A DNA stretch of 64,000 nt from Mycobacterium sp. D16Q14 (lineage in GTDB: Bacteria > Actinomycetota > Actinomycetes > Mycobacteriales > Mycobacteriaceae). Below the pieces are notes generated by a model that worked only from the letters and a program-made list of their open reading frames with translations, searched no databases and was not told the DNA's origin. This document shows positions 19,707 through 27,548 of the stretch, piece after piece; position 1 is the first letter of the stretch, and each line of letters opens with the position of its first letter. The position numbers and the translations under genes were made by a program. The stretch spans positions 62,001 through 126,000 of the forward strand of contig MAEX01000008.1 in assembly GCA_002013415.1 (NCBI GenBank), read 5' to 3'.

Positions 19707-20347
19707 TGCTGCGGGTGTTCCTGGTCGACGATCACGGGGTGTTCCGGTCCGGGGTGCGGGCCGAGCTGGCTGGCGAATCGGATGTTGAGATCGTGGGCGA
19801 GGCGGGGTCGGTTGTTGAGGCGGTCACCGGAATACGTGCCAGCGCACCGGATGTGGTGTTGCTCGATGTGCACATGCCCTCCGGTGGAGGGGTTGCCGTC
19901 ATCAATGGGGTCGGTGGTTCCGGACCGGTGTTTCTGGCGCTCAGTGTGTCGGATGCTGCCGAGGACGTCATCGCGGTAATCCGTGCGGGAGCCAGGGGCT
20001 ATGTCACCAAGACGATCTCGGGGAGTGAACTCGCCGACGCCGTGCGCCGGGTGGCAGGCGGGGATGCGGTGTTCAGTCCGCGGCTGGCCGGATTCGTGCT
20101 CGATTCGTTCACCGGACGGTCGAATACTCCGGAGCCGGCACTGGATCCGGAGTTGGACTCGTTGACTCCGCGCGAGCTTGAGGTGCTGCGGCTCCTCGCT
20201 CGCGGATACACCTACCGGGAGATCGCCGAGGATCTGGTGATCTCCGTCAAGACGGTGGAGACGCATGCCTCCAATGTGCTGCGTAAGACACAGCAGTCCA
20301 ATCGCAACGCGTTGACTCGTTGGGCGCACACCCGCCAGCTCGACTGA
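19706..20347 (+). CDS. NarL/LuxR-family response regulator
   Basis: A 213-residue response regulator with a receiver domain (VFLVDDHGVFRSGVR; phosphorylated Asp in DVVLLDVHMPSGGG; Lys in GYVTKTISG) and a C-terminal LuxR helix-turn-helix (LTPRELEVLRLLARGYTYREIAEDLVISVKTVETHASNVLRK). It is translationally coupled to the PspC-histidine kinase and must be its partner. Likely targets include the divergent PspC operon, by analogy with LiaR. Confidence 0.93.
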   Translation: MLRVFLVDDHGVFRSGVRAELAGESDVEIVGEAGSVVEAVTGIRASAPDVVLLDVHMPSGGGVAVINGVGGSGPVFLALSVSDAAEDVIAVIRAGARGYVTKTISGSELADAVRRVAGGDAVFSPRLAGFVLDSFTGRSNTPEPALDPELDSLTPRELEVLRLLARGYTYREIAEDLVISVKTVETHASNVLRKTQQSNRNALTRWAHTRQLD

Positions 20348-20360
20348 CGCTTAGGTCCAT

Positions 20361-20419
20361 CGACACGCCGCCTTATGGCGGACATGTGCGACATGAATCC
20401 ACCGCAACACGGCGTGTCG
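20361..20419 (+). terminator. nested inverted repeat downstream of the response regulator
   Basis: Outer arms CGACACGCCG and CGGCGTGTCG pair perfectly, and an inner hairpin CCGCC-TTAT-GGCGG competes with the left arm. It lies 14 bases after the stop, so a termination role is plausible; the overlap of the two stems would allow alternative structures. No T-tract follows. Confidence 0.45.
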
Positions 20420-20497
20420 GCAGATGAGGTCAGCATGGGGCCCAGCCCCTACCTCCCGTCTTGACGGTTGTCGGTGGCTAGGTGTTTACTCCAGACA

Positions 20498-20513
20498 TCG
20501 AACATATGTTCTA
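20498..20513. promoter_or_regulatory. LexA SOS box upstream of imuA'
   Basis: TCGAACATATGTTCTA matches the mycobacterial SOS box TCGAAC-N4-GTTCGA with one mismatch. It is 25 bases upstream of the imuA' start, so LexA should repress imuA'-imuB until DNA damage. Confidence 0.9.
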
Positions 20514-20538
20514 GTCGAGTGTGTCTGGAGGTGCGGTT

Positions 20539-21243
20539 GTGACGGCAGTGACGGCCGCCGATGAGGTGCTGGTCAACCGCGCTGACCAGCTACAAAAGCT
20601 GCGGCAGCAGATGGCGTCGATATCGGGAAAGGTCGGTGGAGACAGGTCGTCGGCTGGCCGGTTTCAGGAGGCGCTCCCGGACGCTCAATCTTTGCTGGCA
20701 GGGTCCGATGCGCTGGCCAGCTCGATAGGTCACGTGTTGCGGCGCGGCACGGTCGCGGTGGCCAGCGGGGCCCGGTCGTTGCCCCTGGATGTGGTGGCCT
20801 CGGTAACCGGGGCAGGCGGGTACGCCGCGATCGTGGGCATGCCGGAGGTGAGCGTGCTGGCGGCGGTGGAGCGGGGAGCGGACCTGAGCCGCCTGGCGTT
20901 GATTCCCCGCCCGGGCCTGAGTGCGGTGGAGGTGGCCTCGGTGCTCATGGACGGGATGGATCTGGTGGTGCTGGGTCTGGGTGGCCGACGAGTGACCTCG
21001 ACGTCGGCGCGCGCGATAGTGGCCCGGGCCCATGGCAACGGATGCACGTTGCTGGCCGTCGATGGGGATTGGGAAGGTGCCGCGGTGCGGTTGCAGGCCC
21101 GGATAACCGGCTATGACGGAGTGTCCGCCTGTGGTCTGGGGCGGATTCGTGGGGTGCGGACAGCGGTACGGGCGACGGGGCGCAGGGTGCCCAGAGCTGC
21201 CGGGGAGGTGTGTGGCAGTCGTGGCTCGATCAGGTCTGCATAA
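20539..21243 (+). CDS. imuA': mutasome accessory protein ImuA'
   Basis: A 234-residue protein matching M. tuberculosis Rv3395c in place and pattern ([18 protein letters not shown] near the N-terminus, then [34 protein letters not shown]). ImuA' is a RecA-fold-like protein that acts with ImuB and DnaE2 in error-prone translesion synthesis. I chose GTG 20539 because a good GGAGG lies 7 bases before it; GTG 20521 overlaps that ribosome site. It lies under the SOS box and overlaps imuB by 32 bases. Confidence 0.88.
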   Translation: MTAVTAADEVLVNRADQLQKLRQQMASISGKVGGDRSSAGRFQEALPDAQSLLAGSDALASSIGHVLRRGTVAVASGARSLPLDVVASVTGAGGYAAIVGMPEVSVLAAVERGADLSRLALIPRPGLSAVEVASVLMDGMDLVVLGLGGRRVTSTSARAIVARAHGNGCTLLAVDGDWEGAAVRLQARITGYDGVSACGLGRIRGVRTAVRATGRRVPRAAGEVCGSRGSIRSA

Positions 21244-22834
21244 ACGGCAGCGTAAAGCTCCTCGGGTGCTGGCGATTTGGTGCCCGGACTGGCCGGCGGT
21301 GGCGGCCGCGGCGATGGCCGATCTTCCTGCCACCCGGCCCGTGGCGGTGACCCTGGCCAACAGGGTGACGGCATGCACTGCCGCCGCACGGGCGCTAGGG
21401 GTGCGACGGGGGATGCGGCGGCGCGAGTCCCAAGCCCGTTGTCCGCAACTGCATATCGTGGCGGCCGATGTCGATCGCGATGCGCGGTTCTTCGAGCCGA
21501 TGATCGCCGCGGTGGATGATCTGGTGCCGGGGGCTGAGATCCTGCGCCCTGGGCTGATGGCGCTGCCGGTGACCGGTGCCGCCCGGTACTTCGGCAGTGA
21601 GCAGACCGCGGCGGAACGGCTGGCCGATGCGGTCTCGGTGGCCGGGGCCGAATGCCAGGTGGGCATTGCCGATCAGATGTCCACGGCGGTGTACGCCGCG
21701 CGGCATGCGGCATTGGTGTCACCCGGTGGGGATGCCGAGTTCCTGGCTCCACTCTCGATCAAGGAGATGGCCGCCGAACCCAGCCTGTGTCACCCGCAGC
21801 GTGAAGACTTGGTGGACCTGTTGTGGCGTATGGGAATTCGTACTATAGGTGCTTTCGCGGAACTAGCGCGGTCGGATGTCGCCTCGCGGTTCGACGATGA
21901 CGCGGTGCAGGCGCACCGACATGCGCGCGCCGAACCGCAGCGCTCTCCCTCGGGCCATGCGGTCCCGGCCGAGCTGGGAGTGGAGCTGCCGTGCGATCCG
22001 CCGATCGAGCGGGTGGATGCGGCGGCTTTCGCAGGGCGAACGCTGGCGGCGAGTCTGCACGAGGCGCTGGCCTCGGCTGGAGTGGCCTGCTCCCGGTTGG
22101 CTATTCACGCGGTGACGGTGGACGGCCAGGAGTTGTCGCGGGTGTGGCGGTGTGCCGAACCGCTCACCGAGGAGGCGACCGCCGACCGGGTGCGCTGGCA
22201 GCTTGACGGCTGGCTTGCCCGGCGCCGGTCTCTGGACGGGCCGGTGGCGATGTTGCGGTTGGAGCCGGTCGAGGTGGTGGCTGCCGAGGCATTGCAGCTG
22301 ACGTTGTGGGGAGCGGTGGGCGCCGAGGAACGCCAGCGGGCTCGCCGCGCATTGACACGAGTTCAGGATTTATTGGGAGAGGAATCGGTACAGGTGGGAG
22401 TGATCAGTGGTGGGCGTGGTCCGGCCGAGCGAATTACGTTGGTGCCCTTGGGAGATGAGCTGAGGCCACGGGCAGATCCCGATGCCCCGTGGCCCGGGAG
22501 GCTGCCCGACCCGGCTCCGGTGGTGCTGCTTGGCGAGGACGGCGAACCGGTGGAGCTGTTAGATATCGATGGAGCGCCGGTGACGGTGACCGGACGGGGA
22601 ATGTTCTCCGGGGAACCGGCCAGGGTTCGGCGGGGCAATGGCCGGTGGGAGTTGAGTTGGTGGGCGGGACCATGGCCGATCGATGAGCGATGGTGGGAGG
22701 AGCAGGAGCCGACTCCCACTCCGGTATCCGTGGCCGCAAGGGCCCAAGTGCTGCTGGAAGACAAGGGCGGCGGTCAGGCGCTGCTCCTGCATTTCCGCAG
22801 GCAGCGATGGTACGTGGAGGGTGTTTATGAATGA
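21212..22834 (+). CDS. imuB: inactive Y-family polymerase ImuB
   Basis: A 540-residue Y-family polymerase homologue that bridges DnaE2 to the sliding clamp. The palm segment that should hold the catalytic acidic residues (LDEAYLD in active enzymes) reads [13 protein letters not shown] here, and the N-terminal [11 protein letters not shown] likewise lacks the usual DMDAFF pattern, in line with its known lack of catalysis. The beta-clamp binding motif QLTLWG is at residues 362-367, matching QLPLWG of M. tuberculosis ImuB. Start GTG 21212 is 3 bases from GGGGAGG; GTG 21221 is an alternative. Translation is coupled to imuA'. Confidence 0.93.
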   Translation: MAVVARSGLHKRQRKAPRVLAIWCPDWPAVAAAAMADLPATRPVAVTLANRVTACTAAARALGVRRGMRRRESQARCPQLHIVAADVDRDARFFEPMIAAVDDLVPGAEILRPGLMALPVTGAARYFGSEQTAAERLADAVSVAGAECQVGIADQMSTAVYAARHAALVSPGGDAEFLAPLSIKEMAAEPSLCHPQREDLVDLLWRMGIRTIGAFAELARSDVASRFDDDAVQAHRHARAEPQRSPSGHAVPAELGVELPCDPPIERVDAAAFAGRTLAASLHEALASAGVACSRLAIHAVTVDGQELSRVWRCAEPLTEEATADRVRWQLDGWLARRRSLDGPVAMLRLEPVEVVAAEALQLTLWGAVGAEERQRARRALTRVQDLLGEESVQVGVISGGRGPAERITLVPLGDELRPRADPDAPWPGRLPDPAPVVLLGEDGEPVELLDIDGAPVTVTGRGMFSGEPARVRRGNGRWELSWWAGPWPIDERWWEEQEPTPTPVSVAARAQVLLEDKGGGQALLLHFRRQRWYVEGVYE

Positions 22835-22848
22835 CGGTCCGGCCGGAA

Positions 22849-23880
22849 TCAGCGAGTGCCGTCAACCTTTTGCGCGAAGACGCTTACTCGCTCGATGAAT
22901 CGCGCGAAGAATGCCTCGGGGTCGGTCTCCACCGCGATCTGTGCATTGGGCTTCTGGCCCCACTGGCCCTTCCAGTCCGCGATGGTCATCGCACGGGTCA
23001 GATCGCCGGTCAGCTCCACATCCACGGTCGCGGAACGCGTTTGGACTAATGCTGGGTCCAGCGCCGCCGCGGCGGCGAACGGATCGTGCATATGCGCCAA
23101 GAAGCCCTCGTCCTGCTTCATGTGGAATTCGAAATAGAAACGCACCGCGTCTTCGATGAATCGCAGCAGCGAGTTGGTCGCCGCCGAACGGCTCGACGGA
23201 AGGTCGAGCACCGACAGCGGCGTGGTGGTGGCACCTGTGGCCTCGGCCAGTTTGACCAGATGCTCCGGTGTCATGGCGATCGTCTCGGTGAGATTCAAAC
23301 CGCACACGATCGGAAGTTCCTGCACGCCAGCGGCTCCCCAAGCGGCGTACACCTCCGCCGTCGCGCCCGGATCCACCACGACATTCCATTCCGCCACCGG
23401 CGTGGTGTTGCCAGGGTAGTCGAAGGAGCCGCCCATGATGACGAGCCGTTTGATGAGTTTGGGCAACTCGGGCTCGGTGCGCAGGGCCAGCGCCAAATTG
23501 GTGAGCGGGCCGGTCGCCAGGCCCACCAACTCGCCGGGGTGCGCGTGCGCGGCCCTCACCCAGGCCTCGGCCGCGTCGTAATCGGTGAGTGTGCGCGTGG
23601 TCTCCGGCAGTACGGCATATCCGAGCCCGGTGGGTCCGTGTGTGTCTTCCGCGGTCCGTAGCGCCGCGCTCAACGGCTCGGCGACGCCCTTGGACACGGG
23701 GATCTGCGGGGCGTTGCACAGCTCCAGCAGGCCCAGATTATTCGCGCACACATGATCCACCGAGACATTGCCCGCCGTAGAGGCGATACCGACGATCTCC
23801 ACCTCCTCGCTAGCGAGGAGGAAGATCAATCCCAGTGCGTCGTCGACTCCGGTATCAACGTCGGCAAAAATGGAAACCAT
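22849..23880 (-). CDS. iunH: inosine-uridine preferring nucleoside hydrolase
   Basis: A 343-residue nucleoside hydrolase. The Ca2+-binding DVDTGVDDALG motif is at residues 7-17, followed by GIASTAGNVSVDHVCANNLG, LATGPLTNLALAL and VIMGGSFDYPGNTTPVAEWNVVVDPGATAEV, all typical of the IunH fold. It cleaves N-glycosidic bonds of purine or pyrimidine ribonucleosides for salvage. ATG 23880 is chosen because the family begins MVSIFADVDTG; the upstream TTG is unneeded. It converges with imuB (14 bases between stops). M. tuberculosis has iunH (Rv3393) in the same place. Confidence 0.92.
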   Translation of the reverse strand: MVSIFADVDTGVDDALGLIFLLASEEVEIVGIASTAGNVSVDHVCANNLGLLELCNAPQIPVSKGVAEPLSAALRTAEDTHGPTGLGYAVLPETTRTLTDYDAAEAWVRAAHAHPGELVGLATGPLTNLALALRTEPELPKLIKRLVIMGGSFDYPGNTTPVAEWNVVVDPGATAEVYAAWGAAGVQELPIVCGLNLTETIAMTPEHLVKLAEATGATTTPLSVLDLPSSRSAATNSLLRFIEDAVRFYFEFHMKQDEGFLAHMHDPFAAAAALDPALVQTRSATVDVELTGDLTRAMTIADWKGQWGQKPNAQIAVETDPEAFFARFIERVSVFAQKVDGTR

Positions 23881-23948
23881 GGACGTCAATCTACCGTCAG
23901 TTAGCTCGCCAATCCGGGCACCGACGCGATGTGGGGCCCGCTTCTAAC

Positions 23949-25961
23949 TCACCAGTGCACCCCGGGGATGAGGCGCACCACCTTCATCACCGGACCGGGA
24001 ACACGTAATTTCGGCACGGCCGCAACACGCTTGGCGGCCTTGGGGCGACGTCGCGAGGTCGACAGGTCCTGGCGATCGTCGACAGGCTCCAAGCCCCGGG
24101 CGGCCCGGGAGTCTGGGTATGCCAGATACATCTGGTGCATGATCCGGCGGGTCAGCTTCGGTGTCATATACCGGCCGATATCGGCGTAGGTACCCATCGG
24201 GTGGTCGATCCGGGTCGGCTTCTCGATCAGTCCGCGAACCACCATGGCGGCGGCATGTTCCGGTGTGAGCCCGCGCACCACGTTCAGCTTGTTTGAAGGC
24301 TGAATCATCGGTGTCTTCACCAGCGGCATATGGATGTTGGTGAAGGTGATGTGATCCGACACCGTCTCGGTCGCGACCACATCGGAGAAGGCATCCAGTG
24401 CCGCCTTGGTGGGGATGTACGACGCGTACTTGGGGTTGCGGGTCTGCACCCCGGCCGTCGACACATTGACGACATGGCCGAATTTCCTTTCCCGCCAATG
24501 GGGGAGGAGTGCCAAGACCAGACGCACGGCGCCAAAGTAGTTGATCGCCATGACTCGTTCGTAGTCATGGAATCGGTCGACAGTGTTCACCACCGAGCGG
24601 CGAATCGAGCGACCGGCGTTGTTGACCAGGTAGTCCACATGCCCGAACTGGCCGAGGATGCTCTTCACGGTGTCGTCGACGGCCGAGTAGTCGGTCAGAT
24701 CGCAGGGGAACGAATGTGCCTTACCGCCGTCCTCGCGAATCTCCGCGACGAGGTTGTCGAGCGCCTCGGCGTCGCGCGCTACGGCGAAGACGGTGCCACC
24801 GCGCTGGGCGACCGCGATGGCTGCCGCACGTCCGATACCGCTGGACGCACCGGTGATGATGACGTGCCGGCCGACCAGCGGTCCGGCGGGGTCGTCGCGG
24901 CGGTACCGCTCCGGGTCCAGGTTCTTGCGCCAGTACTGATACAGCTTGCCCGCGTAGCTGCTAAACGGGGGCACGGTAATGCCGCTGGGACGCAAGGCTT
25001 TTTGTGTCGTCTCGGAGACGAAGGTAGGCATGATCTCGGTGATGTCGATGACCTCGGGCGGGATGCCGAGCTGGGTGACCACCATGTTGCGCCAGACCTT
25101 GAGTGTGCCGCGTGCCCGCAGAAACGGGGTGGCCATGGCATGGGGAAGCGAGCCACGCACGGGTGGCAGACCGGCAGCGGGGGCAATGCCTGAGTAGATA
25201 TCGCGCAGGTAGGTCACCTCGGGATTGGTCAGGTGGAAGGCCTGCCCATCACGGCCCTCCTGGTGCATCAGCTCGACGGTCGCGTCGACGACGTAATCGA
25301 CCGGAACGATGTTGGAGCGCCCGGCCTTTGGCAGCATCATCGGTGTGAACCGGGGCAGGCGGGCAAGCTTGGCGAACACCCCGAAGAAGTAGTACGGGCC
25401 GTCGATCTTGTCCATCTCGCCGGTCTTGGAATCGCCGACCACGACGGCAGGCCGGTAAATCCGGAAGTGCAGGCCGGGTTCCGAGCGCACCAGCAACTCT
25501 GCCTCGAACTTGGTCTGGTGATATGGCGTCGGCAGATCCTGGTTGACGTCGAAGTCTTCCTCGGTGAACTCGCCCTCGTAACTGCCCGCGACCGCGATGG
25601 AAGAGATGTGGTGCAGGGTGGCACCGGTGCGTTTGGCCAGCGCGATGACCGATCGGGTGCCCTCCACGTTCGCGGCGCGCTGTGCCTTGTCGTCCACGGT
25701 GATGTCATAGATCGCGGCACAGTGCACGATGTGATCGGCGGTGACCGGATCCCCGTCGGCGGGCAGGCCCAGATCGGGCTGAGTGAGGTCACCCACCAGC
25801 GGCTGCACGCGATCGTCCCATTGTTCGGCGAGCTTCTCGAACCGCGAGAGGGATTCACGCCGCACCAGGACGGCGACCTCGGCGCCCGGCTGGGTCTCGA
25901 GAATTCGGGACACGATCCGTCGTCCGATGAAGCCGGTGCCGCCGGTAACGATGTATTTCAC
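23949..25961 (-). CDS. acrA1: two-domain short-chain dehydrogenase, fatty acyl-CoA reductase AcrA1
   Basis: A 670-residue fusion. Residues 1-340 are an extended SDR domain (IVTGGTGFIGRRIV at 4-17; YHQTKFEAE with the catalytic Tyr and Lys; RIYRPAVVVGDSKTGEMD). Residues about 365-620 are a classical SDR domain (HVIITGASSGIGRAAA; NNAGRS; KYASYIPTKAALDAF). This architecture is that of mycobacterial AcrA1 (Rv3391) and related fatty acyl-CoA/aldehyde reductases. The product would reduce long-chain acyl-CoA to alcohol for lipid synthesis; this is family knowledge. Start is GTG 25961. It is 68 bases upstream of iunH on the same strand. Confidence 0.88.
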   Translation of the reverse strand: MKYIVTGGTGFIGRRIVSRILETQPGAEVAVLVRRESLSRFEKLAEQWDDRVQPLVGDLTQPDLGLPADGDPVTADHIVHCAAIYDITVDDKAQRAANVEGTRSVIALAKRTGATLHHISSIAVAGSYEGEFTEEDFDVNQDLPTPYHQTKFEAELLVRSEPGLHFRIYRPAVVVGDSKTGEMDKIDGPYYFFGVFAKLARLPRFTPMMLPKAGRSNIVPVDYVVDATVELMHQEGRDGQAFHLTNPEVTYLRDIYSGIAPAAGLPPVRGSLPHAMATPFLRARGTLKVWRNMVVTQLGIPPEVIDITEIMPTFVSETTQKALRPSGITVPPFSSYAGKLYQYWRKNLDPERYRRDDPAGPLVGRHVIITGASSGIGRAAAIAVAQRGGTVFAVARDAEALDNLVAEIREDGGKAHSFPCDLTDYSAVDDTVKSILGQFGHVDYLVNNAGRSIRRSVVNTVDRFHDYERVMAINYFGAVRLVLALLPHWRERKFGHVVNVSTAGVQTRNPKYASYIPTKAALDAFSDVVATETVSDHITFTNIHMPLVKTPMIQPSNKLNVVRGLTPEHAAAMVVRGLIEKPTRIDHPMGTYADIGRYMTPKLTRRIMHQMYLAYPDSRAARGLEPVDDRQDLSTSRRRPKAAKRVAAVPKLRVPGPVMKVVRLIPGVHW

Positions 25962-26072
25962 GTGCTACCTCTGAGACTGTTAGGCCGCTTATCGGCCCGG
26001 TTGGAGTCATCGTTGCCGTTTTGGGGTGTTTCGTCAACGCTGTGTGACAAGTTCGTCATTGGGGAGTTAGCC

Positions 26073-26552
26073 ATGGGGGATACTCCAGGAATGTCGCGCA
26101 TCCAGGTGTTCAGTGCTGCCCGGACCACGGGCAGTGCTGCCTGGTGGACGTGCGTGGTAGCCGTGCTGGTGAACCGGGGGCTCGACCCTCGGGGCTGGGA
26201 TTTCGGTTGGACCGCGTACACACCGCTGACCGATGGTGCGCCGCGCCGCTATGCCGACTACGTCACGTCGTTCGACCCCACCGTGCAGCTGGTGGGCGTG
26301 GTCGTGTTCGCCGCGTTTTCGATCGTGGTGGTCTCGGCCGTCGTCGAGATGGTGATCATTCGGCAGTGGCGGGCCGTGGTGACAGTTGTTATCCCATTCA
26401 TCTCGATGGGGGTGATTGGCTACGCGTTCGGTGGCATCGACAGTACGGTCATCTGGTCGCCGACTGCGATTCTGGTATTCGTCCTTGCGGCCGTGGCGAT
26501 ACGGCAGGTGTGGATGCGTCGGTTCGCTCCGACGATGGGGGATGAACGGTGA
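26073..26552 (+). CDS. hypothetical four-helix membrane protein
   Basis: A 159-residue protein with a short N-terminus and hydrophobic helices, including a likely first segment (GSAAWWTCVVAVLVNRGLD), VQLVGVVVFAAFSIVVVSAVVEMVII, a helix in WRAVVTVVIPFISMGVIGYAFG and VIWSPTAILVFVLAAVAIRQVWM. No family is recognised. I chose ATG 26073, preceded by GGGGAG; an in-frame ATG at 26091 is possible, and the frame is open far upstream as a shadow of acrA1. Its stop overlaps the GTG of the next gene, so the two work together. Confidence 0.7.
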   Translation: MGDTPGMSRIQVFSAARTTGSAAWWTCVVAVLVNRGLDPRGWDFGWTAYTPLTDGAPRRYADYVTSFDPTVQLVGVVVFAAFSIVVVSAVVEMVIIRQWRAVVTVVIPFISMGVIGYAFGGIDSTVIWSPTAILVFVLAAVAIRQVWMRRFAPTMGDER

Positions 26553-27076
26553 TCGATACGGTGTCCACGACGCCTGTGATGCCGATTGTGCCGGTCGGGC
26601 GCGGCGCCAGCAGATCGGCGCCTGTGCTCTGGGCCATCCAATACGCAGTGGCCTGCATCCCTCTGGTTGCCGTGGTCGCGGCGGTATGGGCCGTGACGGC
26701 GCCGCCCGCGCACGCGAGCACCCCGTTGCAGCATGCGGTGGGCGTGTTGGGGCTGCTGTGCATCGCCGGTGCGGTGGCGTGGGTGATCCTTCGGCCCCTG
26801 CAGCGCTATCGCGCATATCGGTGGGGTGTCCTCGACGACGACCTGGTCTATATCGCATCGAAGACGTTGTGGCTCAAATCTTTCTGGGTCATTCCGTTTG
26901 CTTTGGTGCGGACTGTGGAACTGCGGCAAGACCCACTGTCGCGATCCTTGGGGCTGGCGATGGTGGTGGTGCGGGCGGACCAGGGGGAGCTGCGGATCGT
27001 GGGCCTGGATGTCGAGACCGCGCGCGAGGTCGTCGAGAGGCTGTTCGAGCTGGTGGATGAGGCTTCGGTATATTAA
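26549..27076 (+). CDS. membrane protein with bacterial PH-like (DUF304-type) domain
   Basis: A 175-residue protein with two transmembrane helices ([23 protein letters not shown] and LLCIAGAVAWVILRPL) followed by a beta-rich cytoplasmic part (RWGVLDDDLVYIASKTLWLKSFWVIPFALVRTVELRQDPLSRSLGLAMVVVRA), which has the pattern of bacterial PH domains of the DUF304/YdbS group. The function of this family is mostly unknown. The GTG overlaps the stop of the upstream membrane protein (GTGA), pointing to a two-protein complex. Confidence 0.78.
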   Translation: MIDTVSTTPVMPIVPVGRGASRSAPVLWAIQYAVACIPLVAVVAAVWAVTAPPAHASTPLQHAVGVLGLLCIAGAVAWVILRPLQRYRAYRWGVLDDDLVYIASKTLWLKSFWVIPFALVRTVELRQDPLSRSLGLAMVVVRADQGELRIVGLDVETAREVVERLFELVDEASVY

Positions 27077-27292
27077 TAACGCGACGTTGCTCCCGGCCTA
27101 CCGCGAGGTCGCGAGTGTTAACATCGCTGCGCTGCCGTGAACTAAATATGTTCTCCGACAATAATTCTGGTTGTTAACTGGGCTCGGAGATGAGGCGGGC
27201 TGATGGAGCGGAAACACGATTATCGAGGGCCTGCCCAATGGGGACCTGCTGTTCAATAGTGTGGGCGGCCGGCTCCGCGCGAAGATCTCGCG

Positions 27293-27472
27293 TTAGCCCA
27301 CACTTTCGCTGAGCGAGCGGATCTCCTCGACGGCGCTGGTGAGCGCCGCCGGATCGGGCGACAACCCGGCGAGAATCGTGTGCGCGGCCGAAAGCCCGGC
27401 CGCGTCGAGCAGCTGCCCTTCGTTGGTCACCCACGCGCCGCGTGCGGCCCGCGCGGCGTGGGCGTACTCCAT
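27293..27472 (-). CDS. short uncertain ORF, possibly a gene remnant
   Basis: A 59-residue frame (MEYAHAARAARGAWVTNEGQ... ...EEIRSLSESVG) that looks like the C-terminal helical part of a larger protein. The frame stays open upstream through the SOS box to 27613 without recognisable sequence, and there is no ribosome site before the ATG at 27472. If it is real it would be divergent from dnaE2. I think a truncated relic is at least as likely. Confidence 0.28.
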   Translation of the reverse strand: MEYAHAARAARGAWVTNEGQLLDAAGLSAAHTILAGLSPDPAALTSAVEEIRSLSESVG

Positions 27473-27520
27473 CGCGGCGACGGCCAGTAGTCCCGCGACG
27501 GAGTCACCCCGGATATGTAT

Positions 27521-27536
27521 ACGAACATATGTTCGA
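27521..27536. promoter_or_regulatory. LexA SOS box upstream of dnaE2
   Basis: ACGAACATATGTTCGA matches the mycobacterial LexA site with one mismatch in the outer base and shares the 13-base core CGAACATATGTTC with the box before imuA'. It ends 12 bases before the dnaE2 ATG. Confidence 0.92.
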
Positions 27537-27548
27537 TAAACTGGTGGA

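Larger units (their letters stand above)
27077..27548. other. intergenic region before dnaE2 with possible gene remnants
   Basis: About 470 bases between the PH-domain gene and dnaE2. It holds the dnaE2 SOS box near its right end. On the plus strand, 27204-27296 reads as the tail of a protein (TIIEGLPNGDLLFNSVGG followed by RLRAKISR and a stop) with GC-rich third positions but with a stop just upstream. On the minus strand there is a short ORF at 27293-27472 (separate entry). Both could be remnants of genes lost at this site. Confidence 0.4.
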
